Source: Gordonia bronchialis DSM 43247 (GTDB lineage Bacteria; Actinomycetota; Actinomycetes; Mycobacteriales; Mycobacteriaceae). From it: 64,000 nucleotides of DNA. Shown in pieces: positions 24,725 to 33,188 of the stretch. Location: the NCBI RefSeq assembly GCF_000024785.1, contig NC_013442.1, positions 1 to 64,000 on the forward strand. The letters are read 5' to 3'. The notes under the pieces were generated by a model, which was given only the letters and a program-made list of their open reading frames with translations, made no database searches and was not told the origin of the DNA. How positions within the stretch are numbered: the stretch's first letter is position 1; the number at the start of each line of letters is the position of its first letter. The position numbers and the translations under genes were made by a program.

Positions 24725-25840
24725 TCAGCGGTTCAGGCGTGTTATGTGGCCCGGCCTACGCCTTCGACGCTGGCGCAACTTGTGGGCGTACCGGTCGCAG
24801 TGGCGCTCGACTTCTCGTCCGACAGCTGTCAGGCTGCGGGACCACCGGCAGGCAGGCGCCCAGCGCAGCATGATCATGACCGCGACCCAGAGAATGAAGA
24901 GCATGAAAAAGGCGGGCGTGAACAACACATTCCACAAAGAATGAGCGGCCACGATCGGCCAAAGGTGGCGATAGTGCACAAACATCCACATCGCCCCACC
25001 TGCCCAGACCAGGCACCACACCCACTGGTTCGCCGCCGAGGCCAGGTGACTGGGGATCGGTAGAATTGTGTCGCTCGTGAGTTCGCCCCGCCCGTAATAC
25101 AAGTGGGGAATCGCGCGTAAGGCAGTCGAGGCAACGATCCCACCGCACAGCCATAGGCGCGACGGGTTCTTTCCGGACGCCGGAATGATCAGGAGCAGCG
25201 CGGTCAAACCAGTGAACCCAAGCTCCTCGTACGGACCAGCCATGAGTCTCCGCACCCAATCAGACCAGTCGGCGTCGTCATGGAACGGCCCCACCCCCAT
25301 CGGGAGCACCTGCGTCTCGACCAGAAGCCACCGAGCCACGACGAGGGCGACGAACTCAAATATCAGCCATAACACCAGGATTCGCGGCCACACGGGCCAG
25401 AATCGAGCGTGCTGGGATCGATACGGCCCACGCGGGTCACGGATGCTTCCGGTGATGACCACCCACACCCCGCACATCGCAGTGATCGCAGCGGCCTGCT
25501 CAGTGATCGTATGCAAATTGCTTAACCACGGAGATGGACGTTCGGTCAGGCTTGAGATGCCGGCAACGCCGTACAGATTGCTCATCACGACCCGGCCGTA
25601 GGCGCCACACATCACCGCCAACCACAACGAGATCCGTGCCGACGTCGCGTCCCGCACCGCCGAGCGGGTGGCCATCAGGAGCGTCAGCGTCACCGTCGCC
25701 ACCCATCCACCCGTCACCACCGCGAGCACAGCCCACCCCGGACCAGTAGCCGCCGGAGCTATGCGCCAGAACGTGCACGCGATTCCGGCCGCCGCCCCCA
25801 CTGCCGTCGCGAGGACCGCCAGACGATTCCCGATCACCAT
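24725..25840 (-). CDS. CPBP-family intramembrane metalloprotease
   Basis: A 371-residue polytopic protein with about eight hydrophobic segments. AGPYEELGFTGLTALLLI supplies the EE motif, RAIPHLYYGRG the second (His) motif and VAAHSLWNVLF the third (HxxxN), the set that defines CPBP (Abi) intramembrane proteases. The C-terminus is very basic. In bacteria some members process prenylated or bacteriocin-related substrates or serve in immunity; the target here is unknown. AGGG precedes ATG 25840. It converges with the RHH-like gene, separated by 39 bp. Confidence 0.75.
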   Translation of the reverse strand: MVIGNRLAVLATAVGAAAGIACTFWRIAPAATGPGWAVLAVVTGGWVATVTLTLLMATRSAVRDATSARISLWLAVMCGAYGRVVMSNLYGVAGISSLTERPSPWLSNLHTITEQAAAITAMCGVWVVITGSIRDPRGPYRSQHARFWPVWPRILVLWLIFEFVALVVARWLLVETQVLPMGVGPFHDDADWSDWVRRLMAGPYEELGFTGLTALLLIIPASGKNPSRLWLCGGIVASTALRAIPHLYYGRGELTSDTILPIPSHLASAANQWVWCLVWAGGAMWMFVHYRHLWPIVAAHSLWNVLFTPAFFMLFILWVAVMIMLRWAPACRWSRSLTAVGREVERHCDRYAHKLRQRRRRRPGHITRLNR

Positions 25841-25905
25841 GCGCGGCACCCTACATCGCCCGTTTTCCTAGGTCCCGGTCTCCGATGCGAGGTACGGGCC
25901 GGCGC

Positions 25906-25935
25906 TTGGCCGTCGAATGGTTGTTCGACTATGCT
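25906..25935 (+). promoter_or_regulatory. Promoter of a leaderless gene
   Basis: TTGGCC (25906-25911), an 18-bp spacer and TATGCT (25930-25935) lie exactly six bases before GTG 25942. This is the pattern of a leaderless actinobacterial promoter. Confidence 0.55.
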
Positions 25936-25941
25936 GTCGGT

Positions 25942-26253
25942 GTGGATGGTGGAGCAGATGCACACTGCTCGTCCGGGAGCGCGGGAAGGGCGCTCCCGGA
26001 CCATCCCGTCACGATCTTTCCGGCGCGCTGGCGCTGGACCTCTGCCGGCTACAGTCTGCGCTCTCCGGCTCGGTGTGCTCATGGTCATCGGCTCGGCGCG
26101 CGACAGGTGCTCGTCGGCTGGAACAACTCGGTACCCCACCCGTGTCTGACGTGGACGTGCCGGGAATGCGGGCACATCACCTGGGCGCAGGACCCGTACC
26201 GCTCACCGCGGCACGGGCTCGACTTACCCGTGGAAGAAGAGGGGAGAGGTTGA
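25942..26253 (+). CDS. Small zinc-ribbon-like protein
   Basis: About 103 residues from GTG 25942. The conserved-looking half contains RCAHGHRLG and CLTWTCRECGHITW, a likely zinc-binding module (C-x-H…C-x4-C-x2-C-x-H). The N-terminal 25 residues are less certain. A -10 box six bases before the GTG suggests a leaderless message. It overlaps the following small gene by TTGA. Confidence 0.55.
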   Translation: MDGGADAHCSSGSAGRALPDHPVTIFPARWRWTSAGYSLRSPARCAHGHRLGARQVLVGWNNSVPHPCLTWTCRECGHITWAQDPYRSPRHGLDLPVEEEGRG

Positions 26254-26480
26254 CCGAGAACATCGACCCCGCCGTCAGCCCGCCGAGCAATCGAGTGGCT
26301 CCCAAGCGGCTACGGGTGCCCCTGGCCGCCCTGGCCCTGATCGTGCGACCTCCCGGTCGCCCTGCCGCCATCCGGGCGTTCACCGCCGCCGAAGCCACCG
26401 AGGCGCGGGCCTACGCCGAAGCCACCGGTGCGACCGTCGAGCAGCTCGAGCATCGCACCGGACGCGACGTCACCGGCTGA
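26250..26480 (+). CDS. Small hypothetical protein coupled to 25942-26253
   Basis: A 76-residue protein starting at TTG 26250 inside a TTGA overlap, with GGGGAGAGG just before it. The C-terminal half (AIRAFTAAEATEARAYAEAT then GATVEQLEH) is helical. Not recognised. Probably expressed with the zinc-ribbon-like gene. Confidence 0.45.
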   Translation: MTENIDPAVSPPSNRVAPKRLRVPLAALALIVRPPGRPAAIRAFTAAEATEARAYAEATGATVEQLEHRTGRDVTG

Positions 26481-26778
26481 CGTAAACCGACATTATCGGC
26501 GCCGGCTGGGCGGGTGGCCGGTGCCGATCGCAGCGCGGCGTACGTGGGCGTGTCGTAGGTGGGTGGGGTAGAGGCGGCACCTTGGCGGTTCGGGCCAGTA
26601 ATCTCGCGGTGCGTGGGCAGCTCGTCAGCGGCGTGATGAACTCACCACGCAGCAGCAGTGTCCCCGAGATCTCGAAGTCAACCCGCCCGGCCGGTAGCTA
26701 CTCTCGGCTCGCTGCAGGTGCAGGTCGGCCTGTGCGTTCTCGTTCGCGCGAAACGATGGGCCGCGGGATAGTTCTGAG
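26481..26778. other. Intergenic region with a hairpin, no gene seen
   Basis: TCGGCGCCGGC and GCCGGTGCCGA (about 26494-26525) form an imperfect hairpin that could end the small-gene transcript. The remaining 240 bp contain no convincing gene; presumably they hold the promoter of the HEPN-RES gene. Confidence 0.45.
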
Positions 26779-27957
26779 ATGGGTATGGCGAAGCGCATGA
26801 TGGTGCAGGCCGAGGAGCAGGGCTGGTCCTATTCCGATGCTGTTGTCTGTTCGCAGTGCCTCGACGAACCGATCCTTAAACAAGCGGTCCGTCACGCCGC
26901 GGCCTCCTCGCTCGGGCCGTGCACATTCTGCGGTCGGGTACGAGACGCCGCGCCGCTCGATGTCGTTCTCGAGCTGGCCGTCGATGGTCTGAGGACGGAG
27001 TACACCGACCCGATCAACGTCGCGTACTACGACTCCAGCGAGGGCGGGTATCAGACCGTGACGCAGGGCACTGAGGAACTGCTCTACGAGAACGACGTCA
27101 GCAGCGATCACGCCCTCATTGAGGCGATCGCGCGGAGTATCCACCCCACCGAGTGGTGCGACCGCGATCTGGCCGTGCCCCCGGTGGGCATGGGCCTCGC
27201 ATGGAGCTGGGACCGGTTTCGTGAGGAGGTCCGCACGCGGCGCCGCTACACGTTCCTGCTGCCCGATCCTTCCGAGGAAGACGAGCCGGGGATGCATCTG
27301 GTGCACGAGGTTCCCGCCGCCGTCACCACAGCCGTCCAACTCGCCGATTTGGTCATCGACCTGCCCGCCGGCGACACCTGGTGGCGCGCGAGGGTCGGCA
27401 ACCCGGGGGAGACGTTCGCCACCGCCTCCGACATCGGCCCACCGCCGTCGGAGTACGCGCGCAGCAATCGAATGACGGCGACGGGGATCAGTGCGTTCTA
27501 TGGCACCTCAACCCGTGGCGGTGCCGTCGGGGAGGTGAGCAAGTACGCCGACCCCGGAAGCGGGCTCAGCGTCGGCGAGTTCGCTCTCCACCGTGGACTG
27601 CGGGTACTCGATCTGCGTACCCCGCCGCCCGTTCCGTCCCTGTTCAACGCAGCCGACAGGGACCGGAGACCGGCAACTGTGTTTCTGCGGGAGTTCCTCA
27701 AGTCCATCGGTGAACCCACCCGCCCGGGTGGCTCCGATGAGGTCACCTACGTCCCGACCCAGATCATCACCGAGTTCCTGCGCTACAGCCTCCCGGATGG
27801 TCCTGTCGACGGCATCCTGTGGCGGTCAACAGCAGTCGATGATGTCGACTGCTGTGTGCTGTTCGTGACCTCAGAGGAGTGTGCGGACCGCGGGAGCGAG
27901 ACACCGGACACCCGGCTCGTACTCGACCACCGGACGATCACCCACCAAACAGTCTGA
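26779..27957 (+). CDS. HEPN/RES N-terminal domain plus RES-domain protein
   Basis: A 392-residue protein. Residues 1-170 match the HEPN_RES_NTD type: two Cys pairs in VVCSQCLDEPILKQ and GPCTFCGRV, then a helical acidic part. The C-terminal 180 residues are a RES domain (NRMTATGISAFYGTSTRGGA, VGEVSKYADPGSG, then a later E-rich YVPTQIITEFLRY). RES enzymes such as MbcT break down NAD+. This fusion needs no separate antitoxin by design in known families, and none is adjacent, so it may be an abortive-infection effector rather than a classical toxin (inference). Confidence 0.75.
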   Translation: MGMAKRMMVQAEEQGWSYSDAVVCSQCLDEPILKQAVRHAAASSLGPCTFCGRVRDAAPLDVVLELAVDGLRTEYTDPINVAYYDSSEGGYQTVTQGTEELLYENDVSSDHALIEAIARSIHPTEWCDRDLAVPPVGMGLAWSWDRFREEVRTRRRYTFLLPDPSEEDEPGMHLVHEVPAAVTTAVQLADLVIDLPAGDTWWRARVGNPGETFATASDIGPPPSEYARSNRMTATGISAFYGTSTRGGAVGEVSKYADPGSGLSVGEFALHRGLRVLDLRTPPPVPSLFNAADRDRRPATVFLREFLKSIGEPTRPGGSDEVTYVPTQIITEFLRYSLPDGPVDGILWRSTAVDDVDCCVLFVTSEECADRGSETPDTRLVLDHRTITHQTV

Positions 27958-28285
27958 CGACCGAATCGCGCGCGGAGACCCAACGAACGTCGGCTCCGCC
28001 AAGGGCTGGACGAGTCTCCGCTGTGCTGCTGCCCTCCCTTGACCTATGGTCGGTTGCCGACGAAGGGCCGGACCATGCGGCCACCGTGTCATCGTTCGGC
28101 GGCCGTTTGTTGCCGACCGGCATGAGGAGGCGAACTAGGAACACATGCATGCCGTGGTTGGGCCAGGATCGGGTTCTTCCTACTAGGGGGAACGTAACCG
28201 CGATGCTCTAGTCTGTGGCTATGCGTGATGACGACGAAGAGCTGGAGATCTAGTGCCCTTCAAGCGACCTGTGGCGAGGCGGGAA
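27958..28285. other. Intergenic region with a possible leaderless micro-ORF
   Basis: No ordinary gene. A TAGTCT box at 28209-28214 stands six bases before ATG 28221, which opens the 10-codon frame MRDDDEELEI ending at 28253; its TAG overlaps a GTG. The box has no good -35, so this may be chance. Convergent transcripts from both sides end here. Confidence 0.35.
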
Positions 28286-29653
28286 CTACCGGATCGGCAG
28301 AGCATTCTTCTCCTCGATCCATCTGTGCATGGTTTGCGCGATGGTGGAGCGGTCAGGTCCGTTCAAGGCCGCGATTGAAGTCCGTAGATCCTGAGTTGTG
28401 ATGAATCCCCGGGCATGCATCTCGTTGACGGCTGTGGTAGCAGCAATGAGTGCATAAGTGGTTCGCGTATCTCTTACCGCCTTGTCGGTCTGGGGCGTCT
28501 CACCGTCGGTCGTCGGATAGTCGATATCCACGCGGATAATTCTGCGTTGTCCAGAGGCTGCGACACGCTCGTCTATTTGGTCGCGGGCTCGCTTCAACGG
28601 CTCAACGTGAGGTGTGCCAGCAAACTTGGCATCGATAAGGTTATCCGTCTCGCGCAGCCAGACGCATGTCAGCGTTCCCGGCCACTCATTAGGTCGGGGA
28701 AAAAGGTACCCCTCGTTTGATTCTTCAGGAAGACCGAAATGCCCCCAGACGTAACGAATTTGCGCGTTCCGCAGCAAACCTTCATGCATCCTTCGGCGTA
28801 GGGCTCGGTGGTTCGCAATGGAGTCCTCCGTCTTAACCGCGTAGCCATACGTTTCGGTGACCAGGGCGCGCGTGGTTTGTAGGCCATAGTTCAAGATCCG
28901 AGCGATGAACCCGGCAACATCCATGACCCACGACGCCTGCGTCAGGGCCACCACCGCGACTGAGCCTTGATGCAGGTAGGGCGTGTTGACGCCAGGGGGA
29001 AAGAACGCGGTCAAGCGTGGGATGGAGTAAGACACCACAGAATGTCGCTCGCAGTCCAGTAGGGCTGACCATCGGGGACTGGTGGATGACACAACGGCGT
29101 GAGCGTTGTCCAGAGCAGCTGCAACTTTCGTAAAGGCCCGAAGGTCTTCGACCTCCAGATCGACGCCGTCGGTCCGCACGAAGTCAATTCGGTCTGCGAC
29201 GTGCATGCCGTAGCCCGGCGGTCCTTCCACTGCTGGCCAAACGCTTGCTGCGAGCACTTCGGTTCGCGTCGCCTCCGCAATGACACTTCCGACGCGAGAA
29301 TTCCGTCGATCAGAGAACTCGATGTCGAGCCTGCGCAAGCGCTGCTCCAACTGATCCACCTGACTCCTCACCTGGACCAGTCTTGCGACTTCTTCCGACT
29401 CGTTCGGGACGGCACCGATGACCTGAGCAAAATACGCGGGGTCGCGACCGAGCGCGATCCCCAGAGCCGGAAGCTGTGCGAAGCGAGGGTTCCCGCGTCC
29501 GTAGGTCATGTTTCGCAAGCGTTGGCCGTCTATCAAGTCTGCCTCAGTCCGGGCGGATTCATTCACGCGGTCGGCGATGTCTTCCCAAGATAGATCTGGT
29601 GGCTTGGCCTGCGTAAGTGCTCTTGCAAACGCGTTCCATCCGTAGTCTCGCAA
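28286..29653 (-). CDS. HTH regulator with a large C-terminal domain
   Basis: A 455-residue protein. The N-terminal 80 residues look like a divergent XRE-type HTH (LSWEDIADRVNESARTEADL…NMTYGRGNPRFAQLPALGIA), followed by a short coiled coil (SQVDQLEQRLRRLDIEFSDR) and a 300-residue C-terminal domain that I do not recognise. It starts at TTG 29653 and is divergent from the NMNAT-like/kinase pair with 183 bp between, so it probably regulates them, perhaps sensing their substrate or product. GC is lower than in the flanking transfer genes. Confidence 0.6.
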   Translation of the reverse strand: MRDYGWNAFARALTQAKPPDLSWEDIADRVNESARTEADLIDGQRLRNMTYGRGNPRFAQLPALGIALGRDPAYFAQVIGAVPNESEEVARLVQVRSQVDQLEQRLRRLDIEFSDRRNSRVGSVIAEATRTEVLAASVWPAVEGPPGYGMHVADRIDFVRTDGVDLEVEDLRAFTKVAAALDNAHAVVSSTSPRWSALLDCERHSVVSYSIPRLTAFFPPGVNTPYLHQGSVAVVALTQASWVMDVAGFIARILNYGLQTTRALVTETYGYAVKTEDSIANHRALRRRMHEGLLRNAQIRYVWGHFGLPEESNEGYLFPRPNEWPGTLTCVWLRETDNLIDAKFAGTPHVEPLKRARDQIDERVAASGQRRIIRVDIDYPTTDGETPQTDKAVRDTRTTYALIAATTAVNEMHARGFITTQDLRTSIAALNGPDRSTIAQTMHRWIEEKNALPIR

Positions 29654-29836
29654 GGTCCGCTCGTTCCTGGCGTCTCGCGGGACGCCTCAGGGTTTTCGTC
29701 ATCTCTCCACCGTGGAGTGCTGTGACGCGCCACGTGTGTAATCCTCGCACAGGATGTGAGTTAAGCGGCGTTCGTTCTGCAGGCAGCTGGCTCTACCGTC
29801 ACAGATGGACACAATCCACGGGACGGAGCTACGGAC

Positions 29837-30676
29837 GTGCACATCACTCATGTGAGCCAGTACCTTCAGGAACTGACCGAAAACCCATGGTTCGGACCAG
29901 CGGCGATCGACTACTCGCTGCACCAGCTTGAAGAGGCGGGCCTGCGTCCTCCCGTAGCAGGGCTCGTCAGGGACAGCCGGGACAATCCGGCGAAGTTTTA
30001 CGGCACCGACGGTCATCCGTACGTGAAGTTCACCGCTGGTCCCCACGCTACGAGTATCCGATCGGTCGCAGCGGATACAGCGCGGGACGCAGTGCTTCTC
30101 GTCGCAATGGGTTCATACGCGCCGATGCATCGTGGCCACATTGCGATGATGGAGGCCGCAGAGAAGGCTCTTCTCGGCGAGGGATACACACCTCTCGCCG
30201 CTGTGTTCTCTCTGCACTCGGAGGAACACGTAGAAGCCAAAATCAGGCCGCTCCATCCCGATGCCCCCATCCGCACGGAGACGCGCTTCGCGACGGCATG
30301 CGAGGTATGTCCCCCTATCCTCCAGGGCGGCACGCCTACATTCATCGACCGTTGGGATGCGTCCATGCCCGGCGGCCCGCGGAGCTTCACCGACGTCATG
30401 CTTCGGCTGTCGAACACGTTGGAAGCGGCGGAGATCAGGAATGTCACACCTGTTGCGGTATTCGGCTCCGACAACGCCGTCTCGATGCGGGCCTTCTCGC
30501 GATATGGGCACGCTGTCTGCGTAATCCGACCGAAGCATGAGATGGACGTTGAACCCTACGTTGCAGAGACACCGATGCGCGGCGCGATCCGGGGGCGGCG
30601 AGTACTCGTGGTCGCTCGAGCAGACACCACCGATATCTCGTCGACGAACATCCGCAACGAGATGGTCTACCGGTGA
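29837..30676 (+). CDS. NMNAT/cytidylyltransferase-superfamily nucleotidyltransferase
   Basis: A 279-residue protein. VAMGSYAPMHRGHIAMMEAA (about residues 90-109) holds the GxxxPxHxGH nucleotide-binding motif, and DISSTNIRNEM at the C-terminus is the ISSTxIR motif typical of NMN or NaMN adenylyltransferases. An extra N-terminal region of about 85 residues is not part of the standard 190-220-residue fold. GTG 29837 has GGAG eight bases upstream. It is coupled by GTGA to an APH-like kinase. Transfer of a nucleotidyl group to a phosphorylated small molecule made by the kinase is the natural reading; NMN to NAD+ is one possibility. Confidence 0.75.
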   Translation: MHITHVSQYLQELTENPWFGPAAIDYSLHQLEEAGLRPPVAGLVRDSRDNPAKFYGTDGHPYVKFTAGPHATSIRSVAADTARDAVLLVAMGSYAPMHRGHIAMMEAAEKALLGEGYTPLAAVFSLHSEEHVEAKIRPLHPDAPIRTETRFATACEVCPPILQGGTPTFIDRWDASMPGGPRSFTDVMLRLSNTLEAAEIRNVTPVAVFGSDNAVSMRAFSRYGHAVCVIRPKHEMDVEPYVAETPMRGAIRGRRVLVVARADTTDISSTNIRNEMVYR

Positions 30677-31581
30677 TCGCAACCTTCACAGAAGTACGTG
30701 AACGACTGAACCTGCCCCGCGATGTTCGTGAGCTTGCGCGGCAGTCAAGCCACATCGTGCTCGGCTCCGATTCGACGAGGCTGGTGTACCGCGTTGCTTC
30801 AGACGACGCCAGCACGCCCTGTATGACCCAGATTGGGGTGCTTCAGTCTCACTATTTGGCCGCGCGAATGAGTGCTGGTGGGCTTAACGTGGTGGCGCCG
30901 ACTTCGCATCATCCCTTACGCCCTAACGGTTATATCGTGTCAATCTATCCGATGATGGAGCCGATGACCGGTCGTGGATGGATGGACTCTGATCCATTTA
31001 TTCTTGGCGCAGAAATGGCAAAATGGGCGGACTTCGACACTGTTGGCATGCGACGATTGAACGTTCCTGAGTACGTCCGCGAACGTATCCAAACGGCTTA
31101 TGCGACAACTGGCACGCCAACCCTTCTGGATGCGGCAAGGCTATGCGATGAAGAACTCGCGCGCCTGCAAGTTTCGTACCCGTGGACGGAGCTGGAACAA
31201 AACACCGGCTGTGTCCACGGTGACCCTCACCTCGGCAACCTCGTCAGACGTGTAGCAGGAGAGAGGCCCCTATTCATCGACCTCGATTACGTGGCCGCTG
31301 GGCCCGCCTTATTCGACCTCGCCATAATCTCGATGTACCAAACTCGATACAATAGCGAGTTTCCGTTTGCGGAAATAGCTTCCGGGTACGCAAGCGTGGC
31401 CCCGAACATTGATATGGATGAGCTCTTCGGACTCCGGATGTGGAAGGAACTCTCCTCGCAAACGCAGCTGCTGACTCGCTGGAGTCTAGAAGGGATTCGT
31501 GGTGAATTCTATTCTCGTGCCACAAATGGATTGGGCGCGAACTGGGTCAATGTAATCGGAACGCCCGTAAATTCAGGGTAA
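30673..31581 (+). CDS. APH/choline-kinase-fold phosphotransferase
   Basis: A 302-residue kinase-like protein. NTGCVHGDPHLGNLVRR (about residues 176-192) is the catalytic HGDxxxxN loop, and PLFIDLDYVAAGPALFDLAI carries the metal-binding IDxD and the following conserved Asp. The N-terminal nucleotide-binding half is diverged. GTG 30673 overlaps the nucleotidyltransferase stop. A kinase that phosphorylates a hydroxylated small molecule (nucleoside, choline, sugar) ahead of the nucleotidyltransferase fits the gene order; antibiotic inactivation is an alternative. Confidence 0.75.
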   Translation: MIATFTEVRERLNLPRDVRELARQSSHIVLGSDSTRLVYRVASDDASTPCMTQIGVLQSHYLAARMSAGGLNVVAPTSHHPLRPNGYIVSIYPMMEPMTGRGWMDSDPFILGAEMAKWADFDTVGMRRLNVPEYVRERIQTAYATTGTPTLLDAARLCDEELARLQVSYPWTELEQNTGCVHGDPHLGNLVRRVAGERPLFIDLDYVAAGPALFDLAIISMYQTRYNSEFPFAEIASGYASVAPNIDMDELFGLRMWKELSSQTQLLTRWSLEGIRGEFYSRATNGLGANWVNVIGTPVNSG

Positions 31582-31614
31582 CTGCTCAGCGATTCAGAGT
31601 AACTGCTCAGCGCC
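31579..31614. repeat. Direct repeat at the end of the kinase gene
   Basis: GTAACTGCTCAGCG occurs at the stop codon of the kinase gene and again 22 bases later. It may mark a junction between modules. Confidence 0.55.
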
Positions 31615-31675
31615 AGTCGTCGGTAGGAAGTAGCACGAGGCCATCAAGTCTGAGCCTCGCGACCTCGGCCTCCCA

Positions 31676-31745
31676 AAGTAGGTGTCATTGTCATCCGACA
31701 GCTACTGACGGATGACAGAGGACATGACACAAGTGACACCTACTT
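31676..31745. repeat. Nested inverted repeats (module-boundary repeat, left)
   Basis: Outer arms AAGTAGGTGTCA (31676-31687) and TGACACCTACTT (31734-31745) are perfectly complementary. Inside, TGTCATCCG (31689-31697) pairs with CGGATGACA (31709-31717) and GTGTCAT (31682-31688) with ATGACAC (31724-31730). The words TCCCAAGTAxGTGTCAT, TGTCA.CCGACAGC and CGGATGACAG recur in the 34.2-34.5 kb repeat region on the other side of the toxin-antitoxin block. Confidence 0.7.
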
Positions 31746-31837
31746 GAGACTGAAATCCGCGGCATACTCGGCGGCCCTTTCGTGCGTCGAGATCTTCTAC
31801 GAGTCTCACGAGCAACAGCTCACGCGCCGTCGCCAGA

Positions 31838-33085
31838 TCAGCCGGCGGCGCGTCGGGTGCTCACGGTGCGGATTGCATCGATGACCGTGGCCAGTGATCG
31901 AAAACTGGTCTCGGGTAGGCGCTCGCGTTCGCCCGCTTTGCTCAAGATGTCATTGGCCATGCGGGCGTCCTCGGCCGCCCGTTCGGCCTGCCGGGCCACG
32001 TGATTCAATCGCCATGCCGCGTTGGGCATTCGCTCTAACTCGGCCGCGGTGGCCGCGCGTGAGCGCACCGCGTGTTGCCGCCAGTCGGTGCGCATGCTTG
32101 TGTAGCCATCTCGGCAGCACGACGGGTCGGTGCACACGAGTGACCCTCGCAGGTGGCCGTTGTTCATCAGAATATCGGCGACCCGGGCGGGCACGCTGCG
32201 CCCGAACTCTGCGAGGTAGATGCGTTTGGATGAACGCGGTCCGCCGTTGTCGTCCTCGTCGGTCGGTTGTCGAGGCCGGCGTGAGCGCGCATGAGCCGCG
32301 AGGTCGCACCTCTCGTCGATGCCCATTCCGGTTTGGTAGCCTACGGCGCCTGCGGCTAGGGCAGCCATACCGTATTGCCCTTGGCGCCACGCCACCGTGT
32401 CGGCCACCGCGGACACGTGTCGGATTGTGGCCAGGTAGGTACCGATACGATCTTCGGTGTCGCCCTGCGCATTTCGACTAGCTGATAACGCCATCGGCAC
32501 GTATCGCACGTGCATATCGTCGATACTGCGCAGGAAACGGTCGATACCCTTGCTCCAGGATGCCTGGTTACCGAACTTCTGCAGCGCTCCGGCTAGCAGC
32601 GGCGCCACTGGTAGGTCGATACCTTCGGCCAGCAGATACTGCCTGGTCCGCTGATTCGCCCGCAATACCACGTCAAACCATGGATCGTCGGGACTCGTGA
32701 GGTGAAAATACGGTGGCATCAGCACTGACGCACCGTGCTCGATTTGGAACGTTACTGAACTACTGACCAGTTCGTCGATCATGGTGGAGTCGGCGAAGTC
32801 GCGTGGTGAGCGTTGCTGCGCATCCCCGTAGGGGAGGCCGGCCCAACTGTTATCGGGCGCCTGTTCGTACTGCAACAGGTGGGTGAGCGGGTCGATGAGC
32901 AAGGGGACACCCGCCGCTTCAGCGGCTTCACGAAACGCGGGTTGCGCAGCCGCTGTGGGTGCATCGACAACGATGGCACGCATGGGTACGTTTCGGCCGC
33001 CGAAAGGTAGTCCCGCCGTGGCGGGTGCGAGCAGTTCCTCGATCACCCTATTGTCGCTGTGACCTGCTCTAACAAAGAGGGCCAT
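31838..33085 (-). CDS. Unrecognised 415-residue protein divergent from an Xre/RES pair
   Basis: A 415-residue protein. Alternating strand-helix stretches (AIVVDAPTAAAQPAFREAAE; VPLLIDPLTHLLQYE; RYVPMALSASRNAQGDTEDR; AALAAGAVGYQTGMGIDERC) suggest a TIM-barrel-like fold. Near the C-terminus VCTDPSCCRDG gives a Cys cluster, followed by about 70 residues of charged helix. No catalytic family is recognised. AAGGA precedes ATG 33085. It shares a short divergent promoter region with the Xre/RES toxin-antitoxin operon. Function unknown; a defence or DNA/RNA-modifying enzyme is possible but unproven. Confidence 0.6.
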   Translation of the reverse strand: MALFVRAGHSDNRVIEELLAPATAGLPFGGRNVPMRAIVVDAPTAAAQPAFREAAEAAGVPLLIDPLTHLLQYEQAPDNSWAGLPYGDAQQRSPRDFADSTMIDELVSSSVTFQIEHGASVLMPPYFHLTSPDDPWFDVVLRANQRTRQYLLAEGIDLPVAPLLAGALQKFGNQASWSKGIDRFLRSIDDMHVRYVPMALSASRNAQGDTEDRIGTYLATIRHVSAVADTVAWRQGQYGMAALAAGAVGYQTGMGIDERCDLAAHARSRRPRQPTDEDDNGGPRSSKRIYLAEFGRSVPARVADILMNNGHLRGSLVCTDPSCCRDGYTSMRTDWRQHAVRSRAATAAELERMPNAAWRLNHVARQAERAAEDARMANDILSKAGERERLPETSFRSLATVIDAIRTVSTRRAAG

Positions 33086-33126
33086 TGGTTAGTCCTTCCG
33101 CGCCCGCTGCTGTTGTACCCGCAACT

Positions 33127-33151
33127 GTACACGAAGTACAATCGGAAGTAC
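33127..33151 (+). promoter_or_regulatory. GTAC repeats in the divergent promoter region
   Basis: Three GTAC words in 25 bp (GTACACGAAGTAC, then CGGAAGTAC) form overlapping inverted and direct repeats between the 415-aa gene and the Xre/RES operon. They are likely operator sites for the Xre antitoxin, which in this family represses its own promoter. Confidence 0.5.
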
Positions 33152-33188
33152 GTCATGAAACTTAGTGAGAAACATCGGGAGTGGAACT

